This document shows, piece after piece, positions 29,601-36,336 of a stretch of 64,000 nucleotides of DNA (the stretch's first letter is position 1; each line of letters starts with the position of its first letter). The DNA comes from Lentisphaerae bacterium GWF2_57_35 (lineage in GTDB: Bacteria > Verrucomicrobiota > Kiritimatiellia > CAIQIC01 > GWF2-57-35). The stretch spans positions 1 through 64,000 of the forward strand of contig MHBK01000009.1 in assembly GCA_001804865.1 (NCBI GenBank), given 5' to 3'. The notes beneath the pieces were generated by a model, which was not told the origin of the DNA, did not search any database, and worked only from the letters and a program-made list of their open reading frames with translations. The position numbers and the translations under genes are program-made.

Positions 29601-32600
29601 TGCCGCAACGGTTTCATTGCCCAGGTTTTCGCGCGACCAAGTATCCGGAGTCCCGCCATTATTGATGAGCACGCAGGTCCGCTGCAACTCGTTGGCCAAC
29701 GCTATGTCGGGCCGACCATCGCCCGTCACATCGCCGATCGCGACGCTCATCGTCGTAAAGATCTTTGGGCTGCCCAGAGTGTAGCGGGGCCAGGTCTCAG
29801 GGCTGCCTCCGTTATTGATCAGCGCAAAGCTTTGGTTCGTGTAGTTGCCGACGACGACATCCGGAAGGCCGTCGCCCGTGAAGTCGTCTACCGCGATGCT
29901 GACGGTCCAATCGTTAGTCGGGCTGCCCAGGTCGACGCTCGCCCAATTCGAGGGATTCCCGCCGTCGTTGACGAAGACTAGATTCTGCGCGCCCGCCGTC
30001 GTCGTGCCGTTGCCCGCTACGACATCCGGCCGCCCGTCGCCGGTCACGTCCGCAATGGCCACGCTCCGTATCCAGTAGTTGGTCAAGCTTCCCAGTTGGA
30101 GGCGGCCCCAGTTCGAAATGCTCCCGCCATCGTTGATGAACACCCAACTCGGCTCGCCCCAGTTCCCCGCGACGATGTCCGGCCGGCCGTCGTCCGTCAG
30201 GTCGCCGATGGCGACGCTCCTTGTATTGTCATTCAAGCTGGAACCCAGAGCCACCTTGGCCCAATTGGTAAAATTGACTCCGTTGTTCACCAACACGTAA
30301 TTCTGCTGCGTCTGATTACCCACCACCACATCCGACCAGCCATCGCCCGTCACATCGCCGATGGCGAGATCCCTCGTCATATCGGCCAGGGCCGGGCCCG
30401 GAATCCATCGGACCATATTGCTGGCGATACCGGCGTTTAGTCCGTCGCCAAACTGCCAACTAAACTCGGGCTGGTAATCGCTCAACGAGACGGACAAGAG
30501 CTGTCCGTTGATGCGAGGCATGGCCGCGCAGACCACGCCGGTGGGATAGTGGGTCACGTCAACGGGAAGCCCACTCGCGTCGTACGTGACGGTGAGCGTG
30601 TCCGGCGTACTGAGCTGGTCGAAATAGTCGATGGCCCAAACCCGGATTTCCTGCGCCCCCTCCACCAGGCTCAACGCCGAAACCTGCCACCGTCCGTTCG
30701 TCTGTCCCCAGGCCCATTCGATCGTCAAAGCGCCGCCGATGCCGGTCGTGACATTGGTCCAGACCAGCGCGCGGATGCCGCCGTTGTCCGACATCGTGCC
30801 TGACAGCGCGATCGTGTTGGTGAAGGTCGTCAAGCCCAAGGCCCCATTGAAGCGATCGATTTCCAGCACGGGCGCCTGGGTATCGTAGCATCCGATGGAG
30901 ATGGCCGCTTCGGCCGGCTCGCTCACGGTCGAATTGCACCAGACATGAACGACATTGTCCGTCCATCGCTGGAGTGGAACCTCCACGCAGTCCGTCGCGG
31001 GCCATTGCGATTGATGGTTGGTCCTGCCCGTGGCGCCGACGACGCCATTGGCGGTATTGCTCCACCACACCAGGGGGCCATACGGATCGAGCGGCCAGCG
31101 CAGCGTTCCGGACATCCGCACGCGCAACGCCGCGGTAGTACAAGCCTGTCCGGAGTTGGGAACCAAGATCACCGGGCCCGAATCGCTGTCCGCACGAACC
31201 ACCGTGAGCGCCTGCGCCCGGGACGGCCCGGAGGCGCCCGCGGCAACGAAGACCAACCGGTTGCTGCCCGACGCCAGGGCCACCGTCTGCGTCCATTCGC
31301 CCGGCACGTCGATCTCGCCGCCGATGCCCGTCGCTTCGTTGGTCCAAACAAGCCCAACGGCCATTTCCGAAACCCAGCCTTCGATCCTGCAAAGCGAGCC
31401 GGTCGTCCAGGCCGCCGGAGGCAACGGTCTTTCCACCGTCAGGATAACGTTGTTCGTCGGAATGACGTACCTCATCGTCTCGCTCCAATCGCTCTGATAG
31501 CCGCTGCTGGAGAAAACCTTTACGCGCCAGTAGTATTCGCCGCTCTCGGCGCACGCCAGGCCCTGGTGGACGGAACCGGCCCCATCTCCCGAGATCGGCG
31601 AGGCCACGACGCCGCTGTCCCAGAACAGGTCCCCGTTCTCCAGATCGGCCGCGCTCCGCGCCACTTGAAGCCAATACCCGCATTGCGCGTTGGGCATGGA
31701 GACTTCATTGTGAACCAGCACGTAGTTGGCCGGATGAGAGCTTAAGTTGTAATCGCCCTGTACATAGTCCGGCCGCCCATCGCCGGTTACATCGTAGATC
31801 GCCAAGCCTGCGGCGGACGCGGAGGTCACTGAGGGATTTGCACGCGTAAGGGGCCAATTCGTCGAACTGGCCCCGGCATTAAGGTATAGATACGCGCCGG
31901 CCGACGAGCCTAAAGGGATATCGAGGCGTCCATCGCCCGATATGTCCGCGACCCCCATACAATTAGCGCTTGAAACGCCAAGCCCCAATCGCTCGCGAAC
32001 CCAATTGCTGACGCTATTCCCATTGTTCTGGATCACGTAGGGCGGTTGAGCGTAGTTCATCACCGCGACATCGAGCCGGCGATCGCCCGTTAGGTCTCCA
32101 ATGGCAATGCTCGTGGTCTGGTCCACCAGGTTCGTGCCCAGCGAAATGCGAGCCCAGTTGGTCGGCGAGGCCCCATCGTTGACCAGCACAAAATTCGCCT
32201 GCGCATAGTTCCCCACCGCCACATCCGCCAGCCCGTCTCCCGTCAGATCGCCGATGGCCAACGACTGGGCGGCGCTGACCGGATTGGTCCCCAGCCCCTC
32301 GCGCACCCAGTTCGACGGCGAGGTCCCGTCATTGATCAGCACGTAACTGGCCTGTTGATAGTTTCCCACGACCACATCCGCACGCCCGTCTCCGGTCAGG
32401 TCGCCGATGGCGAGGACATACGTCGCATCGCGGAGTTCACTGCCCAGATTCACTCGTTCCCACGTCTCGGGACTGCACCCGTTGTTGATGACGACATAAT
32501 TCTGCTGCGTGTAGTTTCCCACTACGACATCCGGTCGCCCGTCCCCGGTCAGATCGCCCAGGGCCACGCTCCTGGTCATGTCGGCCAACGGACTGCCCAG

Positions 32601-33311
32601 GGACACCCGCGCCCAATCGGCGGGGTCCACGCCGTTGTTGATAACGACCGTGTTCGGCCCGCCGGTCGAACCGAAGTAGTTGCCCTCGACCACATCGGGC
32701 AACCCGTCTCCCGTAAGATCGCCCACCGCAATGGCTCGGGTGAACACCTCCTGGGCCGGTCCCATGTAGATGGCCGTGGCTTTACCCACCGAGGCCGTGT
32801 TCAGCGCGTCGCCGAAGCTCCAGCTAAAATACGGGCGCCGCCCGTCCAAAAAGGCCGACGTAAACTGCCCGTTGGCCTTCGCGGCCGTCGCAAATACGGC
32901 GCCGGACGGATAGGACCCCAGACTGGACGGCAGGCCATTCGTGTCGAAGACGATGACGATCGTATCCGGCGTGCTGGTGTTGTCCAAGGAATCGACGGCC
33001 CAAACGCTGCACGTGTTGTCGCCGGAAAAAAGCGTCATGGGCGGAGATCGCCACCAGCCGTTCGTTTTGTCCTGCAAGCGGTCAAACCGATTGATCAGGC
33101 CTCCCTGCCCGCTCGTGTCGTTCGTCCAGGTGATCGACTTCAGCGGATTTTCCGCGCCGGCGCAACCGTATAAGACCACGGGACTGGAGTATACCGTGGC
33201 ATCCACCCCTCCATTCGGCTGAAGGAGCTGGACCAGAGGGGCTCCGTAGGATGGCGAGATCATGCAGGCAAGCAGGACAAACAATAATCGCGAGACGACA
33301 AACTTCCCCAT
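20622..33311 (-). CDS. GH44-B: 4229-aa secreted GH44 hydrolase with three FG-GAP propellers
   Basis: The start at 33311 follows AAGGAGG. After a signal peptide (1-23) and an Ig-like domain, three blocks of seven FG-GAP/VCBS repeats (about 184-541, 964-1320 and 1648-1994; cores such as GDLTGDGRPDVVVGN with calcium-type DxDG) are separated by fibronectin-like and Ig-like segments. Four Ig-like units with TQV-x-FYA motifs follow (~2171-2524). The GH44 domain (~2543-3104) has acid/base E2684 in WGVGNEPF and nucleophile E2910 in LSEYDYFY. The rest is colinear with GH44-A: BACON-like, carbohydrate-binding, PKD (SYDPDGG), CIA30/CBM11-like, CBM4/9-like and galactose-binding-like modules. It has no LVIVD insert, PEP-CTERM or recognised anchor. 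It is probably exported and binds large polysaccharides; how so large a protein crosses the outer membrane is not evident. Confidence 0.88.
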   Translation of the reverse strand: MGKFVVSRLLFVLLACMISPSYGAPLVQLLQPNGGVDATVYSSPVVLYGCAGAENPLKSITWTNDTSGQGGLINRFDRLQDKTNGWWRSPPMTLFSGDNTCSVWAVDSLDNTSTPDTIVIVFDTNGLPSSLGSYPSGAVFATAAKANGQFTSAFLDGRRPYFSWSFGDALNTASVGKATAIYMGPAQEVFTRAIAVGDLTGDGLPDVVEGNYFGSTGGPNTVVINNGVDPADWARVSLGSPLADMTRSVALGDLTGDGRPDVVVGNYTQQNYVVINNGCSPETWERVNLGSELRDATYVLAIGDLTGDGRADVVVGNYQQASYVLINDGTSPSNWVREGLGTNPVSAAQSLAIGDLTGDGLADVAVGNYAQANFVLVNDGASPTNWARISLGTNLVDQTTSIAIGDLTGDRRLDVAVMNYAQPPYVIQNNGNSVSNWVRERLGLGVSSANCMGVADISGDGRLDIPLGSSAGAYLYLNAGASSTNWPLTRANPSVTSASAAGLAIYDVTGDGRPDYVQGDYNLSSHPANYVLVHNEVSMPNAQCGYWLQVARSAADLENGDLFWDSGVVASPISGDGAGSVHQGLACAESGEYYWRVKVFSSSGYQSDWSETMRYVIPTNNVILTVERPLPPAAWTTGSLCRIEGWVSEMAVGLVWTNEATGIGGEIDVPGEWTQTVALASGSNRLVFVAAGASGPSRAQALTVVRADSDSGPVILVPNSGQACTTAALRVRMSGTLRWPLDPYGPLVWWSNTANGVVGATGRTNHQSQWPATDCVEVPLQRWTDNVVHVWCNSTVSEPAEAAISIGCYDTQAPVLEIDRFNGALGLTTFTNTIALSGTMSDNGGIRALVWTNVTTGIGGALTIEWAWGQTNGRWQVSALSLVEGAQEIRVWAIDYFDQLSTPDTLTVTYDASGLPVDVTHYPTGVVCAAMPRINGQLLSVSLSDYQPEFSWQFGDGLNAGIASNMVRWIPGPALADMTRDLAIGDVTGDGWSDVVVGNQTQQNYVLVNNGVNFTNWAKVALGSSLNDNTRSVAIGDLTDDGRPDIVAGNWGEPSWVFINDGGSISNWGRLQLGSLTNYWIRSVAIADVTGDGRPDVVAGNGTTTAGAQNLVFVNDGGNPSNWASVDLGSPTNDWTVSIAVDDFTGDGLPDVVVGNYTNQSFALINNGGSPETWPRYTLGSPKIFTTMSVAIGDVTGDGRPDIALANELQRTCVLINNGGTPDTWSRENLGNETVAATYKVCIADLTGDGRPDASLACYNAQNYVFVNDNGSPENWGLAALGSGTNDLTVALAVGDLNADGRLDIAVGNAYRQNFLLENNATAMPHQQTAYQIQVARSVQHLADGIFFWDSGVTSSARVGDGVASIRQGAACTNNGDYYVRTRVFSDSGYQSVWSAPARYTIPVDQIYFLLHPPGQVSSTATVGSVSGWVSWNATNIVWSNEVSGASGSFVATGDWTQDVSVVVGYNTIRFTAHAEGDVAAMQIATLLRTPPPSIAFHSPTGGVVYTNTVVLSGAIGGMLPLIRWSWTNITAGLGGDIEVQWVAGQTSGLWRTPVLGLVAGPQQFGITAVDASNNVSTMSTVWLTYDDSGLPANLVDYVTGAVYATSLKVNRQWTPITINDPRPVFSWQFGDALNDASSIHMSRTTAGSPMDYDLSGAAVGDLDGDGRADLVMGSGASSLQTYVWLNNGGDPSAWPRVTLGAPEVRWTTAVAIGDLNGDRRPDVVQVNWLSRPYVYLNNGRSPDAWPRVYLGNTVHAGQDAAIADLNRDGRPDVYLAVQNGFPPKVVVNNGGSPDTWPMVTVYGSIASAAYSAAAGDLTRDGYPDVAEIAPTKDPSVFINVNNGTNFGVWPRTTLLSGACGGRGVCVGDVNNDGWLDVGNSSWNSQSRVYINLWPSFTNVNLGRAIGTAIDLEFADLTGDGRLDAVAGNSTPTQNTVFVSNGGLPDTWPEVQLGSFPTNGGSSAICVGDLTGDSRLDVIGPALNAKQTYLWLHNPTSMPYVQIAYQVQVAADADDLAAGANLIWDSGITNSSDIGDGVRTIRQGVPCPAAGIYHWRVRTFSSSGYQSPWSVPAMYEIPTNQAYLAIWEPAPQGGSATSLNVSGWTSWNVTDLAWTNLTAGLGGVLPAGSPWTQGLDLMAGTNTLWFSALADGGLAASQQVTLCLDNWPSVTITNPPPATNLPASSNIEIDVGLAAAGATVTQVVFYASSSEIGAGLSEPFSFNWTNAAAGIYALRARVFDDQGRVGLSASVGLRVNGPPDVSITQPTNEAICNVATPVNMAATAVDVGGLVTQVSFYANAAWIGTDTASPYTCQWSGMATGEYVLTAVAWDDLGVPGTSAEVRISVRNDPPSVSIVQPDSGTVFGVPTNVLIVAQASDPDGTVTQVVFYADADPLHTFTGSPYAYGLNLSTIGSYILTAVAWDDYGNCRTSLPVQVEAIDPPRVSLTSPEEGWSYEAPAAMTVSAQASSALGTVTQVEFYADGAWLHADAVAPYGFTWSGAATGTYALTARAYDDLGCSAVSAPVAIQVIPQVEPAPSPGPGLPLSVDAASSTWRPINPRIYGMNIANWCQYYYYKLCEPWLTNARVSVVRYGATNIERYNYKNNRMYNVISKTNQFVPMSWSSFVDWVREDLHAEPFLQASVFGHVAADDGAADYNVEQTPADIADWVTQAGTNVPIWGVGNEPFIAWKLEGYHGTRGSNESGYSYNDGAHGDQIYNEDIKYDSYFPQFIRVAEAIRSISPGSTILGPTPANWWLYWSTDYSPFCPAKRSDPGSHPDDNGWYMMSSAANQWNPRVFPDRAGSPDMIGWEQNEKTGVYNDNRTMCQFAKRMGDYAVSHGGTQVCNYLDFHRYMNLDNDASAVQETRDLWDPDYQSYDKETGGSGTKTKILSRFQNIIDHYNTNLNLSLSEYDYFYWQGYPEERQIPAIGQLDYLGAFQRCGVQMACNWYMGEPDQSGGGYHHAADSAKQAMFKETGEPNPKYWAFKLMSDHFRGQSIAAVSTDNGQFSVHAELNTNTMVLSVAAAYKGEYVPWWAQTNAGAFIEGASPSNATLVISNFNITGVKQVLRFGRNDPQLVHMDRGGVNLGSGPSFSYRFEPLSIYLFQFHGMTNPPAEQAPASGLNVYPARVDFGPYNTGLELIEVVDEHTLEVLGVTTNYTQTLRIVNNRNSNTAWSVSNSSDWLAFVGSTNGSAKVTDLVYLQVTNKAALAVGVYSTDVSVATSEGSLLVPVTMEVIPGRAGGETRIFDADTGSLAHNWNTAEPYSIGFYDGHGNTEDRDGPYIYVFSLDYAEKSALGGLASMKVEFDRANGDTADGRLYTAFGSYGHVSIPPGPPEVWVPAGSNAANYTLKFDIKSKTEGVGFTKTQFLLVITDDDQQKGKPDVLLSSYDANIEIEDGYWQAIAIPLGGNFYDWHYPGGQNGSLVNLDFSRIRQMEFCPWAGRADKRGALWIDNIRIETATPDGRHFPVAVAGQSARLIGTNETVTLTATNSYDPDGGALTYAWQPASGLSASNTADVVFTPTGPGDYVFDLVVADSTGLKSRNPAQATIRVIPTLVGESLLLYRDATLTNLVSGTAADCLDLYVKLACGAGGNPDQRDFTFAAVQSSDPYTGDTLNDVRPIQIMLEETAADSKVYIGHVRLAAFSDDIRDEIGCRIGSDVALQCVGLTNRITVGSQAYGYERYVDHIENGDARYNYFGGVWNAYDDRENNNSSTVFMAGATNGASAFSSQSMRGWGTLRLATTGQPIHVFGGIMTKLTPYTNDGSFAVSDLSLTTGLRGVSFWLKGNGKKLSVVLKSNAITNYDDYVYTLAHTPCQWKQYILLFTDFTQEGWGGEAVNRDEALRQVNAIQFKFASKLDNETNEVFVDDLALFGGQLTYGSNVVYQKDNTNSMEGYAGMTTNSSFANAGSSTLVIPGWSLAGDARGENWSGSGEVVFEQWNGSAGSVEQTIAGISEGNAYTFEARMKKESGFAGAAYMELIWLTAGDLAIQTNATPDLAPSMSSTDGAESWHTTGYLTAPGGAVKVKARIRAASVTAEHCRALDALFYGAQRPDNDWITAWSNGFVVTYTTNRADGAKAARVGTTLAHPGWLAGFFVAPYGSGTVMTNFSDWSAVALKARRADNYTATGTTNARIRLSVCAGTNTNPNAKTLWQNVDASAWEDYFVFPLDRFYTVGTVDDVNPAHWATWTDTWTDIGRILIEYGPAQEGADPHDLFLDDFRPCKGTYLH

Positions 33312-33658
33312 CGAAGGCCTCCTTACGACAGAATTTTCCTTACATCAGGACACCATTAAAACGTTTGGACTTAACGATCGAAGATGTTGCTTTTTTCCAA
33401 GATTACATCTGCCGGCGGCGACCTCCAGACCATGTCGAACCGATGCTAACGGAATTACCCCACCCTTTGTGAAAAAGATACTCATGGGTCAAATGAAGGT
33501 GCTGCGGTGAATGAAAAACGGAAATACCTGCTGCCAACCACCCCATAATCCGTTCTGCACACGACGCCTCCTTTTCGAAAAAATCCGGGAGCGACAAGGG
33601 AGCGCTCCCGTGCACGGATTAGAGTCGTAACTTATTGAGACGCGCCTGTAAAGAACAT
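33312..33658. other. Leader/spacer upstream of GH44-B
   Basis: This 347-bp spacer carries the operator at 33598-33609 and, 5 bp away, an extra half-site (CGGGAGCG, 33585-33592). The operator-to-gene distance (287 bp) is much longer than for GH44-A. On the minus strand an AAGGAGG motif precedes a GTG at 33560 that opens a 23-codon frame ending at 33489 (first residues MQNGLWGGWQQVFPFF). This could be a leader peptide, or the motif may be coincidental. Nothing else is supported. Confidence 0.4.
33598..33609. promoter_or_regulatory. Predicted LacI-family operator upstream of GH44-B
   Basis: GGGAGCGCTCCC lies between the end of lacI-B and the start of GH44-B, in the same relative position as the copy before GH44-A. 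A degenerate second half-site (CGGGAGCG) lies just downstream in the direction of GH44-B. Confidence 0.75.
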
Positions 33659-34738
33659 TTAAGCAAAGATAATTTCCGTCCGCGACGAGGTGGCTCGCAC
33701 CACCAACCGTTTCTGGACGATGCTCTGCCGGGCGACAGGCGAAAGCTGCTTCTGGGCGCGGCGCTCGAAGAGCAGCCGGGTGGCTTCCTCGCCGAGCTCC
33801 ACCATGGGCATGTGCAAAGTGGTCAGCCCCAGGATTTCAGCGGCCGGATCGTCGTCGCAACCGGTGACGACAACGTCCTCCGGCACCCGCAAGCCCTGAT
33901 CGCGCAAGGACTGCAGGGCGCCCATCGCCATGTCGTCGTTGCACGCGACCACGGCATCGAACCCCTCCGAATGCTCGTCCATATGCCGATCCAGGGCTTC
34001 GCGCGCCTGCGCGCGGGTTTCGCCTCCGCTCAGGACGGCGCCCTGCAAGGTCGGATGCCGCAGCAAATACTCCTCAAACGCCCGGCGGCGCTCCGAGAAA
34101 TCGTACACGTTGGCCCCGCCGGTCAGATGCAACAGGCGCTGACACCCCTGCTTCTGGACGTGATCCAGCAGTTCGTTCATTGCGCCGGCATTGTTCAAAA
34201 CCACCCGATCCAGGCGGTCCCAACCGTTGTCCGGAGCATACGAGCCGACCAGGACAATCGGCACATTTGTGCGCGGCGCCCGCTGCTTAAACACCTTCAT
34301 CCGCGGCGCCACCAGAATCATGCCGTCCACTTGACCCGGCTGCGAAAACCGGTCGATCAGCTCAGGGTAATCGTCCTCTCCTCGCGCAAAAGACGAAATC
34401 ACATGCACGTTATGCCGGCTGGCCACCACGTCGACGCCCCGGAGGATTTCGGCATAATAACCACTGAAGATGCCCGGCGTGACCACCGCGATCATCCCCG
34501 TACGCCCACCCGCCAGGCCTCGCGCCATTTGGTTAGGGTGATAGCCGTTCTCTCTCATCGTCTGCTCGATCTTCCGGCGCGTCTCCGGCGAGACGCCGCT
34601 TTGATTCATCAACACCCGGCTTACCGTGCTCTTCGACGTGCCGGCCAGTCGAGCGATCTCGTATAACGTGATTTTTTTGCGTTCGCTTATGTCATCCCCT
34701 GACACACCATCCCATGATTCTGTCGTGTTGTAGGGCAT
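33659..34738 (-). CDS. LacI-family transcriptional regulator B
   Basis: This 359-aa protein is a close paralogue of LacI-A: the helix-turn-helix (ITLYEIARLAGTSKSTVSRV), the HPNQMARGLAGG hinge and nearly all of the sensor domain are the same. The ATG at 34738 adds about 18 residues before the shared ERKKITL segment and has no clear ribosome-binding site. A GTG 33 bases downstream is an alternative, so the true N-terminus is uncertain. Differences from LacI-A are scattered and mostly conservative, so both probably recognise the same operator, but effector affinity may differ. The gene is divergent from the GH26-like hydrolase with an operator between them, and GH44-B lies downstream. Confidence 0.92.
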   Translation of the reverse strand: MPYNTTESWDGVSGDDISERKKITLYEIARLAGTSKSTVSRVLMNQSGVSPETRRKIEQTMRENGYHPNQMARGLAGGRTGMIAVVTPGIFSGYYAEILRGVDVVASRHNVHVISSFARGEDDYPELIDRFSQPGQVDGMILVAPRMKVFKQRAPRTNVPIVLVGSYAPDNGWDRLDRVVLNNAGAMNELLDHVQKQGCQRLLHLTGGANVYDFSERRRAFEEYLLRHPTLQGAVLSGGETRAQAREALDRHMDEHSEGFDAVVACNDDMAMGALQSLRDQGLRVPEDVVVTGCDDDPAAEILGLTTLHMPMVELGEEATRLLFERRAQKQLSPVARQSIVQKRLVVRATSSRTEIIFA

Positions 34739-34774
34739 TTTTTACTCAATTTCAGTATGGACCGCAGTTTTTAC

Positions 34775-34803
34775 TTAACAAACCGGGAGCGCTCCCGTAT
34801 GAT
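34775..34803 (+). promoter_or_regulatory. Promoter of the GH26-like gene with the LacI operator in its spacer
   Basis: TTAACA (34775-34780) and TATGAT (34798-34803) are separated by exactly 17 bp, and CGGGAGCGCTCCCG (34784-34797) fills 14 of those 17 bases. A repressor bound there would block RNA polymerase. The same site lies 46 bp upstream of the divergent lacI-B start, so one operator could control both genes. The GH26-like gene follows after an AAAAGGAAG ribosome-binding site. Confidence 0.75.
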
Positions 34804-34846
34804 CGTGCTAGCTTATAACTCATTTATCCAATAAAAGGAAGTTCGA

Positions 34847-36256
34847 ATGAAAAAACAATCCGCTTTATCGATCGCCCCGATCCGGCTGGCGTCGCCGCGT
34901 TGCACCGTCGGCATCAGCGACGGCTCGGAGCGCGGCAGCTACGTTCCGCAAGCCCACTTGCTGAACCAAATGGGACGCCCCCATCACACCATCAACCTGA
35001 TGTTTCAGTATTATCCGGACATGGAGAACTGGCCCACGCAAGGCGTCAACTATCTCGGCTTTTATCGAAACACCCAGTTGAACAAGGGCGACGGCTATTT
35101 CCCGTTGGTTCTGGAAGAGAACGGTCCGTGGGGGCAGCAATATCTGCGCCAGATCGAGGACGTGCGGGCGCATGGCCAGGAACCGCAATTGACGCTGACG
35201 CTGCACGCCGACACGCCCGACAGCGTGCTCAAGCAAATCGCCCTTTCGCTGGTCCCCTACGGCCGCATGCGCATCCGGATCAATCACGAATGCAACGGGG
35301 TCTGGTTCTACTTCAACCAGCGCTGGTCCTACAAAGAAGTCAGCGATTTCTTCATCCGGTTTCACAACATCCTGCATGAATATGCCCCCGAAGTGTCGAC
35401 CTGCGCCTGCTGGAACGGCCCCGGCGAAGACTACAACAAGCCCGACGGCGCCCAATGCATGCGCGGCCAACTCACCGACGACAGCCTCGGCCCCATGTTC
35501 CGCGCGGCCGATATCGTATCGTTCGACCAGTATGCCTCCCTGCACTGGGGCTGGCCCAACCCGGCCTTCGACCCGAAAAAGCCGACCGAATATTTCGGGC
35601 TTCCGTTCGAAATCTGGTGGAAGTTGCTGGACGACTGCCATAACAAGATGTGCGACTTGCGCGGCGAAGAAGTGAACATCGAGGTGCATGAGATCAACGA
35701 GGATGCCAACGTCATTGGCGCCCAAGCCCAGGCGGAGTGGGTCACGCGCTTCTACAACGAAGCCGCGCGCCTGAACTTGCCGTGGCTGACCAACATCACC
35801 TATTACATGTTCCGCGACCGGGGTGGACTGGGACTCGAGAAGGAAGACGTGAACAAACCCGACGTGTACTCGGAGCAACCGGCGCTGGCAACCTATCGTG
35901 AAGCCATTCGCCATGCCAACTTCGAGTTTCGGACCGAACCCCTGCCGGCTCCGGCCCCATCGCCCTTGTCGTTCAAGTGGGTCACCCCGGTTCAAGCCGA
36001 AGGGATCCAGTTCTCTTATGCCATTCCCCAGGGAACGCCCAACGCCACGCTGGCTTTTCCGGCTGACCGGAATTTGCTGGTCGGCTGCGATCGCCAATGG
36101 ACCATCAAACCGGTCGGTCAGACCTATGTCAAACTGCCCTGCCAGCCAGGTGAAGAAACCTTGGCCGTAAAAGTGTTCGCTCCTCCGGCCGACGGAAAGA
36201 ACAACACCGCGGGCGCCTTCGTCACCCAATTGGCCGAGCCGCCGGAATTCGTTTAA
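34847..36256 (+). CDS. GH26-like clan GH-A hydrolase, apparently cytoplasmic
   Basis: This 469-aa protein has no visible signal peptide. RIRINHECNGVWFYF (E148) resembles the acid/base segment of GH26 mannanases (HE-x-NG-x-W), and the following SDFFIRFHNIL helix and CACWNGPGEDY segment also fit that layout. The nucleophile is probably E279 or E282 in VNIEVHEIN. The last ~90 residues form a small beta domain. GH26 enzymes are mostly secreted mannanases or beta-1,3-xylanases, so a cytoplasmic member would act on imported oligosaccharides released by the GH44 enzymes. The gene is divergent from lacI-B and carries the operator in its promoter, so it belongs to the same regulon. The family assignment is moderate: similarity is confined to the active-site region. 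Confidence 0.6.
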   Translation: MKKQSALSIAPIRLASPRCTVGISDGSERGSYVPQAHLLNQMGRPHHTINLMFQYYPDMENWPTQGVNYLGFYRNTQLNKGDGYFPLVLEENGPWGQQYLRQIEDVRAHGQEPQLTLTLHADTPDSVLKQIALSLVPYGRMRIRINHECNGVWFYFNQRWSYKEVSDFFIRFHNILHEYAPEVSTCACWNGPGEDYNKPDGAQCMRGQLTDDSLGPMFRAADIVSFDQYASLHWGWPNPAFDPKKPTEYFGLPFEIWWKLLDDCHNKMCDLRGEEVNIEVHEINEDANVIGAQAQAEWVTRFYNEAARLNLPWLTNITYYMFRDRGGLGLEKEDVNKPDVYSEQPALATYREAIRHANFEFRTEPLPAPAPSPLSFKWVTPVQAEGIQFSYAIPQGTPNATLAFPADRNLLVGCDRQWTIKPVGQTYVKLPCQPGEETLAVKVFAPPADGKNNTAGAFVTQLAEPPEFV

Positions 36257-36302
36257 CGCGCGTTCACATCGCCCCGGCTTCAAAAACAATACCGCAATGG
36301 AA

Positions 36303-36329
36303 CCCCATGTCCAGTTTACTGGCATGGGG
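36303..36329. terminator. Hairpin after the GH26-like gene
   Basis: CCCCATG at 36303-36309 pairs with CATGGGG at 36323-36329, with an additional CCAG/CTGG pairing inside and a one-base bulge. It lies 47 bp after the stop codon. There is no T-run, so it is a possible rather than a convincing terminator. Confidence 0.4.
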
Positions 36330-36336
36330 TGGCTAT

